Part shown: in pieces, positions 59,852-64,000 of the stretch
Layout: every line of letters begins with the position of its first letter
Numbering within the stretch: the first letter of the stretch is position 1
Source: Anaerolineae bacterium
GTDB lineage: Bacteria > Chloroflexota > Anaerolineae > 4572-78 > J111
Direction of reading: 5' to 3'
Length of the DNA: 64,000 nucleotides
Assembly (NCBI GenBank): GCA_022071955.1
Contig: JAJVIM010000033.1
Span: 1 to 64,000, forward strand
Position numbers and translations under genes: made by a program
Notes under the pieces: model-generated
Databases searched by the model: none
What the model was told of the DNA's origin: nothing
Seen by the model: the letters and a program-made list of their open reading frames with translations, nothing else

Positions 59852-61309
59852 ATGGACGAGTTACAATCAAACGTTGCCAACTTAACTGTGGCAGCCAATA
59901 TTTTATGGGTTTTGATTGCCGGTTTTCTGGTATTTTTTATGCAGGCCGGCTTTGCGATGGTAGAAACAGGCTTTACCAGAGCAAAAAACGTGGCACACAC
60001 CATGATGATGAATATGATGGTTTTTTGCATCGGCGCCATCGGCTACTGGATTTGCGGCTTTGCTTTTCAGTTTGGCGCTGTCAATTACACCTACCCGGCC
60101 ACGGGCCTGAGCGCGGCGCAGGCCTCGCCGGAGTGGGCCTTTTCGCCGGTAACACTTGGCTCCTGGGGCGATAGCCTGAGCATGGGGTTGCGGCTTGGGG
60201 AGCAATGGGGGTTGATTGGGTTATCGGGCTTCTTTTTGCAGGGCGTTACCCTGAGCGCCGCCGGGATTTTTGCCTTCTTCCTGTTTCAGATGGTGTTTAT
60301 GGATACAGCAGCTACCATCCCCACCGGCTCCGGCGCGGAACGGCTCAGGTTTTTGGGTTTTGTTTTTATGGGCTTTTGGGTGAGTATGCTGGTTTACCCG
60401 CTGGTTGGCAACTGGGTTTGGGGCGGCGGCTGGCTGGCCAACCTGGGGCGCACGCTGGGGCTGGGCAACGGCGCGGTCGATTTTGCCGGTTCCGGGGTGG
60501 TGCATATGACCGGCGGCGCGGTTGGGCTGGCTCTGGCCATTATCATTGGGCCGCGGCTGGGCCGTTTTAACGACAACGGCACACCCAACGCCATTCCGGG
60601 GCACAACATCCCGATGGGCGTTTTGGGCACGGTCATTCTGTTTTTTGGCTGGTTTGGGTTTAACCCCGGCTCGGCGCTGGGGATTCAGGGAGCGGCCATT
60701 AATCTGGTTTCGCTGGCGGCGGTGAATACGCTGCTGGCCGGCGCTGCCGGCGGAATGAGCGCCATGATTTACATGTGGGTGGCCGGCCCCGGCAAAAAAC
60801 CGGACCCCTCGATGTCGGTTAACGGCGTATTGGCCGGTTTGGTGGCGATCACTGCGCCCTGCGCGTTTGTGACAAGCTGGGCGGCAGTGGTCATCGGCCT
60901 GGTTGCCGGGGTGCTGGTCTGCCTGGCCGCGTTCAGCCTGGAAAAATTAAAAATCGATGACCCGGTGGGTGCGGTGCCGGTCCATTTTGTGTGCGGCACC
61001 TGGGGCGTGTTATCGGTGGGGCTGTTTGCCAGCGCCAACCCCGATACCGCCGCCTGGAACGGCATTGACCGGGCCGTGGTGGGGCTGTTTTACGGCGGCG
61101 GGTTTGGCCAGCTTGGGGCGCAATTGCTGGAAGCCGGCGCGGTTTTTGCCGTTGCCTTTGGCCTGTCGTTGGTGTTCTTTAAGGTGCTGAACAGTTTTGG
61201 GGTTCTGCGCAGCGATCCCCACGCCGAAATCATCGGCCTGGATATTCCAGAAATGGGGGCTAAAGGGTATTGGGAAGGCGCTCACCCCAATTTAAAGAGC
61301 GTCTTTTAG
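59852..61309 (+). CDS. amtB: Ammonium transporter AmtB
   Basis: 485 aa, eleven predicted helices, trimeric ammonium channel. LVFFMQAGFAMVETGFTRAKNVAHTMMMNMM, the first pore histidine in DFAGSGVVHMTGGAVGLALA and the second in GAVPVHFVCGTWGVLSVGLFA are all present. The C-terminal tail HAEIIGLDIPEMGAKGYWEGAHP is the conserved cytoplasmic segment that interacts with GlnK. No signal peptide precedes the first helix. It is followed 36 bp later by the PII gene, the usual pair. Confidence 0.96.
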   Translation: MDELQSNVANLTVAANILWVLIAGFLVFFMQAGFAMVETGFTRAKNVAHTMMMNMMVFCIGAIGYWICGFAFQFGAVNYTYPATGLSAAQASPEWAFSPVTLGSWGDSLSMGLRLGEQWGLIGLSGFFLQGVTLSAAGIFAFFLFQMVFMDTAATIPTGSGAERLRFLGFVFMGFWVSMLVYPLVGNWVWGGGWLANLGRTLGLGNGAVDFAGSGVVHMTGGAVGLALAIIIGPRLGRFNDNGTPNAIPGHNIPMGVLGTVILFFGWFGFNPGSALGIQGAAINLVSLAAVNTLLAGAAGGMSAMIYMWVAGPGKKPDPSMSVNGVLAGLVAITAPCAFVTSWAAVVIGLVAGVLVCLAAFSLEKLKIDDPVGAVPVHFVCGTWGVLSVGLFASANPDTAAWNGIDRAVVGLFYGGGFGQLGAQLLEAGAVFAVAFGLSLVFFKVLNSFGVLRSDPHAEIIGLDIPEMGAKGYWEGAHPNLKSVF

Positions 61310-61345
61310 GCAGAGTTAACCACCAGCGCCCCAAAGGAGGCAACA

Positions 61346-61729
61346 ATGACCAAGAAAATAGAAGCATACATTCGCGAAGAGAAGCTGGATGATGTGAAAA
61401 AAGCGCTGCACGACATCGGGATTGTCGGGATGAACGTGGTAGAAATTCACGGCCACGGCCGCGATGGCGGCATCACTCTGGCCTGGCGAACCAGCACCTA
61501 CAAAATTGATATGCTGCCCCGTTACCAGCTCAACATTGTGCTCAGCGACCACAACGTGGAAAAGACCATCGAAACAATCCGAACCGCGGCGGCCACCGGC
61601 CAAAAAGGTGACGGCTTAATTGTGGTTTACCCCATTGAGGATGTGATCCGTATCAGAACGGGCGAGCGCGGGCGTGAGGCGCTCACTTACGAAGACGACA
61701 TTGACGCCCGCCGGGCGACCAAAAAATAA
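61346..61729 (+). CDS. glnK: Nitrogen regulatory PII protein (GlnK/GlnB family)
   Basis: 127 aa. KKIEAYIREEKLDDVKKALHDIGIVGMNVVEIHGHG at the start and TGQKGDGLIVVYPIEDVIRIRTGERG at the end are family signatures for ATP/2-oxoglutarate binding. The T-loop (GGITLAWRTSTYKIDMLPR) is divergent, with Trp in place of Tyr46, but Tyr52 aligns with Tyr51, the usual uridylylation site. The C-terminus is 12 residues longer than usual (YEDDIDARRATKK). It blocks AmtB when nitrogen is sufficient. AAAGGAGG precedes the ATG. Confidence 0.95.
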   Translation: MTKKIEAYIREEKLDDVKKALHDIGIVGMNVVEIHGHGRDGGITLAWRTSTYKIDMLPRYQLNIVLSDHNVEKTIETIRTAAATGQKGDGLIVVYPIEDVIRIRTGERGREALTYEDDIDARRATKK

Positions 61730-61740
61730 TATCGAGGCGA

Positions 61741-61767
61741 GAGTTACAAAGGCGTAACTCTTTTTTT
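61741..61767 (+). terminator. Rho-independent terminator of amtB-glnK
   Basis: GAGTTAC/GTAACTC stem, 6-nt loop, then seven T. Confidence 0.92.
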
Positions 61768-61778
61768 ATTGCCGGGGA

Positions 61779-64000
61779 TTAGCGGCGCTGGGTGATGCGG
61801 TGGGCCACCAGATCGACGCCCACTTTTTTGCGGGTGTAGGCCATGTCCAGCGGTTCGGTGCTGGCCGCATCGCCGAGCAGTTCGCGGGTGCGGGCATCGA
61901 CATAAATTTCGCTTTCGGTGCGGCCGCGGATGGCCAGTTTGCTCAACTTGCTGGACAGGTTGACCGCCGGGCCAACCATTGTGGCTTCCGGGCCAACGGT
62001 GCCGGTTTTTACTTTGCCGGTGCTGATGCCAATGCCCATGCCCGTTTTGGCAAACTCCGGGCTTTCGCGCTTCCACTCATCGCGCAGCACTTTGTAGGCT
62101 TCGCGCATTTTCAGCGCGGCCATCAACGCCGAATTGACCGCTGTAATTTTGCCGTCTTCGTGGCGGCCGGGGAAGTTGCCAAACACGCCCATCACGCTGT
62201 CGCCCAGGCTTTTGTCCATAGCCCCGCCGGCCTGCACAATAATGGTCGACATCCGCAGCAGGTATTCGTCCAAATACGCCACCATCAGTTCCGGGCCGAT
62301 GGCGTTGGTTAAAAATGTTGAGCCGTGAATATCGCCCATCACCACGGTTACTTCACTTTGATGCGTCAGCTCGGCGATATAGCCGGGGTCGTAGTAGCGG
62401 TTCAAATCGATGCGGCGGCCAAGCTGGCGGTCGCGCAGCAGCCGCAGGCCAGAGGTTTCGGCCAGCGAGTGGGCAATGGAGGGATAACGCTGAACCACGG
62501 CCTCAAAATCCTCGCGGCTAATGGCCAGCAGCCGGGTGGCTTTGGTGGCGCGAATGGTGGCTGTGCGCGGAATGGCCCGCAGCAGAGCGATTTCGCCAAA
62601 AAAGTCGCCGGGGCCAAGCCGGTTGATAACGCCGCTGGGCTGGCCGCCCATATCGGGGGCCAGCACTTCCACCTGCCCGGCCTCGATCACGTAAAAAGTT
62701 TTGCCCATTTCGCCCATGTGAAAAATAATCTGGCCGGGCCGGTATTCCTCAACTTTTAGCCGCTGGGCCAGCACAATGCTCTGTTCCAGCGTCATTTTGC
62801 TGAGGATGGGGATATTTTCCAGCACCCGCACCACGCCGGTGGACATAGCTTTTTCCAACAGGCTGAGCTGGTGCTGGGCTTCGGTGTAATCCGGTTTGAG
62901 CTGGATGGCGGTGCGGAAGGAATGGCGCGCGCCTTCGTAGTCGCGCAGAATTTTTTGGGTGGTGCCCAAATTGTAAAAGTGATGGGCGTTGGCCGGCTCA
63001 AGCTGGGTGGTGGCCCGAAACACGGTCAGCGCTTCAACAAATTTGCCCTGATCGTGGTAGGTGATGCCCAATTGATTGTAGGCATCCACAAAATCGGATT
63101 TCAGGTGGATGGCCTCTTCCAGATGCTCGATGGCGCGCTCGTACTGCTCAACTTTGCGGTACAGCGAGCCAATTTCGTAGTAAACTTCGGCGCTGCCGGG
63201 CAGTTCTTCGCTGGCCATGTGCAGGTAGCTGAGCGCCTCCGGGTAGCGGCCAAGCTGGTGGCAGGCCAGCCCGGCGCTGAAAAGCAGCGCAAAATGCTGG
63301 TTCATCGGCAGGGTGCGCTCCAGCAGTTGCAGCGACGCGGCGATTTCTTCGCCGGAATTGGCCAGACACTGCGCGCCCAACCAGATGCGGGCGTAATCGT
63401 TGGCCTCGCCCAAAATTTTGGAGTAGAGGCCGGGCTTGTCGCGGGTGATGCCGTACAGCAGCACAATGGTGCCCTGCCAGCGGCGGCGGGTTTCGTTGGT
63501 GCGCAGCCGCGGCTCAAGGTCGTAATGGCGGTCTCGCTGGGCCAGCGCGGCAAAAAATTCCTGGTAGGTGTGGTGGGCAAACTCAATCCAGTCGCGGTTG
63601 TCGGTGTAGCGCACCAGGCCGCTATCCAGAATTTCGGTGTGGATTTCTTTCACGGAAATCGAGTTGATGTCGTGGCGCTGGCTGGGGGCGGCGGCCGCTA
63701 AGAACTGTTCAAGCTGAGTTTGCAGCAGTTGCAGCCAGCGCTCGTGGGCAAAGGTCCACACTTCTTCTTCCTGCATCGCCATCCCGAGCGCCGCCAGCGC
63801 ATTTTTGCGCAACGCCAGTGGCACTTGCGCTTTAACCGGCCCCAGCACTTTTTGCCACTCGCTGTCGGTGCGCTGGAGCAGGTTATCGGTAAACACTTCA
63901 AAGAGCACGCCCCGGTTTTTGGGCAGTTCCTCTTCGCTGCGTTTGGCAATTTGGGCCAGCATAAACAACGCCAGCGGCGTTTGGGCCAGGTCTTCCAACT
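61779..64000 (-). CDS. NACHT-TPR-cNMP-binding-class III cyclase protein (5' end outside the window)
   Basis: At least 739 aa; the true start lies beyond position 64000. Residues visible first (LPKNRGVLFEVFTDNLLQ and FAHHTYQEFFAALAQ) match the winged-helix end of NACHT ATPases. Five or six TPRs follow, then a cyclic-nucleotide-binding domain with the phosphate-binding cassette FGEIALLRAIPRTATIRA. Last is a class III cyclase domain with both metal aspartates (VVMGDIHGST and KSLGDSVMGVFG) and ISTGKVKTG; in VNLSSKL a Lys stands where the catalytic Arg is usual. This looks like a signalling ATPase that makes and senses a cyclic nucleotide. Confidence 0.85.
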   Translation of the reverse strand, partial: LEDLAQTPLALFMLAQIAKRSEEELPKNRGVLFEVFTDNLLQRTDSEWQKVLGPVKAQVPLALRKNALAALGMAMQEEEVWTFAHERWLQLLQTQLEQFLAAAAPSQRHDINSISVKEIHTEILDSGLVRYTDNRDWIEFAHHTYQEFFAALAQRDRHYDLEPRLRTNETRRRWQGTIVLLYGITRDKPGLYSKILGEANDYARIWLGAQCLANSGEEIAASLQLLERTLPMNQHFALLFSAGLACHQLGRYPEALSYLHMASEELPGSAEVYYEIGSLYRKVEQYERAIEHLEEAIHLKSDFVDAYNQLGITYHDQGKFVEALTVFRATTQLEPANAHHFYNLGTTQKILRDYEGARHSFRTAIQLKPDYTEAQHQLSLLEKAMSTGVVRVLENIPILSKMTLEQSIVLAQRLKVEEYRPGQIIFHMGEMGKTFYVIEAGQVEVLAPDMGGQPSGVINRLGPGDFFGEIALLRAIPRTATIRATKATRLLAISREDFEAVVQRYPSIAHSLAETSGLRLLRDRQLGRRIDLNRYYDPGYIAELTHQSEVTVVMGDIHGSTFLTNAIGPELMVAYLDEYLLRMSTIIVQAGGAMDKSLGDSVMGVFGNFPGRHEDGKITAVNSALMAALKMREAYKVLRDEWKRESPEFAKTGMGIGISTGKVKTGTVGPEATMVGPAVNLSSKLSKLAIRGRTESEIYVDARTRELLGDAASTEPLDMAYTRKKVGVDLVAHRITQRR

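Overview
The window is GC-rich and densely packed with genes. It most resembles a Chloroflexota (Anaerolineae-like) chromosome. The clues are a fused CtaA-CtaB haem A/haem O synthase, many GT-C-type multipass membrane proteins, zinc-ribbon and LysM proteins with Thr/Pro linkers, an OleABCD olefin cluster, a PduO-type cobalamin adenosyltransferase, and small regulatory proteins without classical operon order. This is inferred from gene content; no rRNA or tRNA gene is visible to confirm it.

Layout. 0-8.7 kb: glgX; two coupled zinc-ribbon membrane proteins; a zinc-ribbon protein followed by a sulfite-oxidase-fold protein and an ATP-grasp ligase; yggX; a formyltransferase. 8.8-16.4 kb: a three-gene operon of giant membrane proteins (two DUF2142-like, one DUF2723-like). 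16.7-21.7 kb: a RelA/SpoT-type HD hydrolase, a GAF histidine kinase coupled to a type III polyketide synthase, then ctaAB and a subunit-II-like membrane anchor. 21.7-30.5 kb: a minus-strand run of housekeeping genes (DUF2231, PduO, zinc-ribbon/HEAT, tsaD, Nudix, UroD-like), then an EF-G-like GTPase and a chlI/chlD-type chelatase split by a probable -1 frameshift. 30.8-38.6 kb: an HD protein, three more membrane proteins interrupted by a REP-associated transposase, and a LysM protein. 38.7-44.7 kb: thyX followed by oleB, a phosphatase-like gene, oleC, oleD and a convergent oleA. 44.9-50.7 kb: a FAD/Fe-S oxidoreductase, an SPFH protein, a YheT-like hydrolase. 50.7-56.5 kb: a GT39-like membrane protein with homoserine dehydrogenase, an ornithine-cyclodeaminase-family protein and a GT4. 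56.7-64 kb: a pentapeptide protein and a secreted cysteine-protease-like protein, amtB-glnK with a structured leader, and a truncated NACHT-TPR-cNMP-cyclase protein.

Three things stand out. (1) An A9 run followed by a 14-bp hairpin sits exactly where the AAA+ and VWA halves of a ChlD-like protein change frame, the arrangement expected if one gene makes both small and medium chelatase subunits. (2) A RAYT transposase flanked by two copies of a 28-bp palindrome has separated a membrane-protein gene from its start codon, yet each junction is joined by ATGA-type or overlapping stop/start signals, and removing the element restores the frame. (3) At least fifteen tracts of 7-nucleotide repeats, in continuous 7-nt phase even where the unit changes, occur between genes and also in frame inside the giant membrane proteins, where they encode heptapeptide repeats.

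Other regulatory signals are strong promoters before the EF-G-like gene, the subunit-II-like gene and amtB, and operator-like dyads over the oleA and polyketide-synthase promoters. Inverted-repeat elements of several families fill the gaps between genes.
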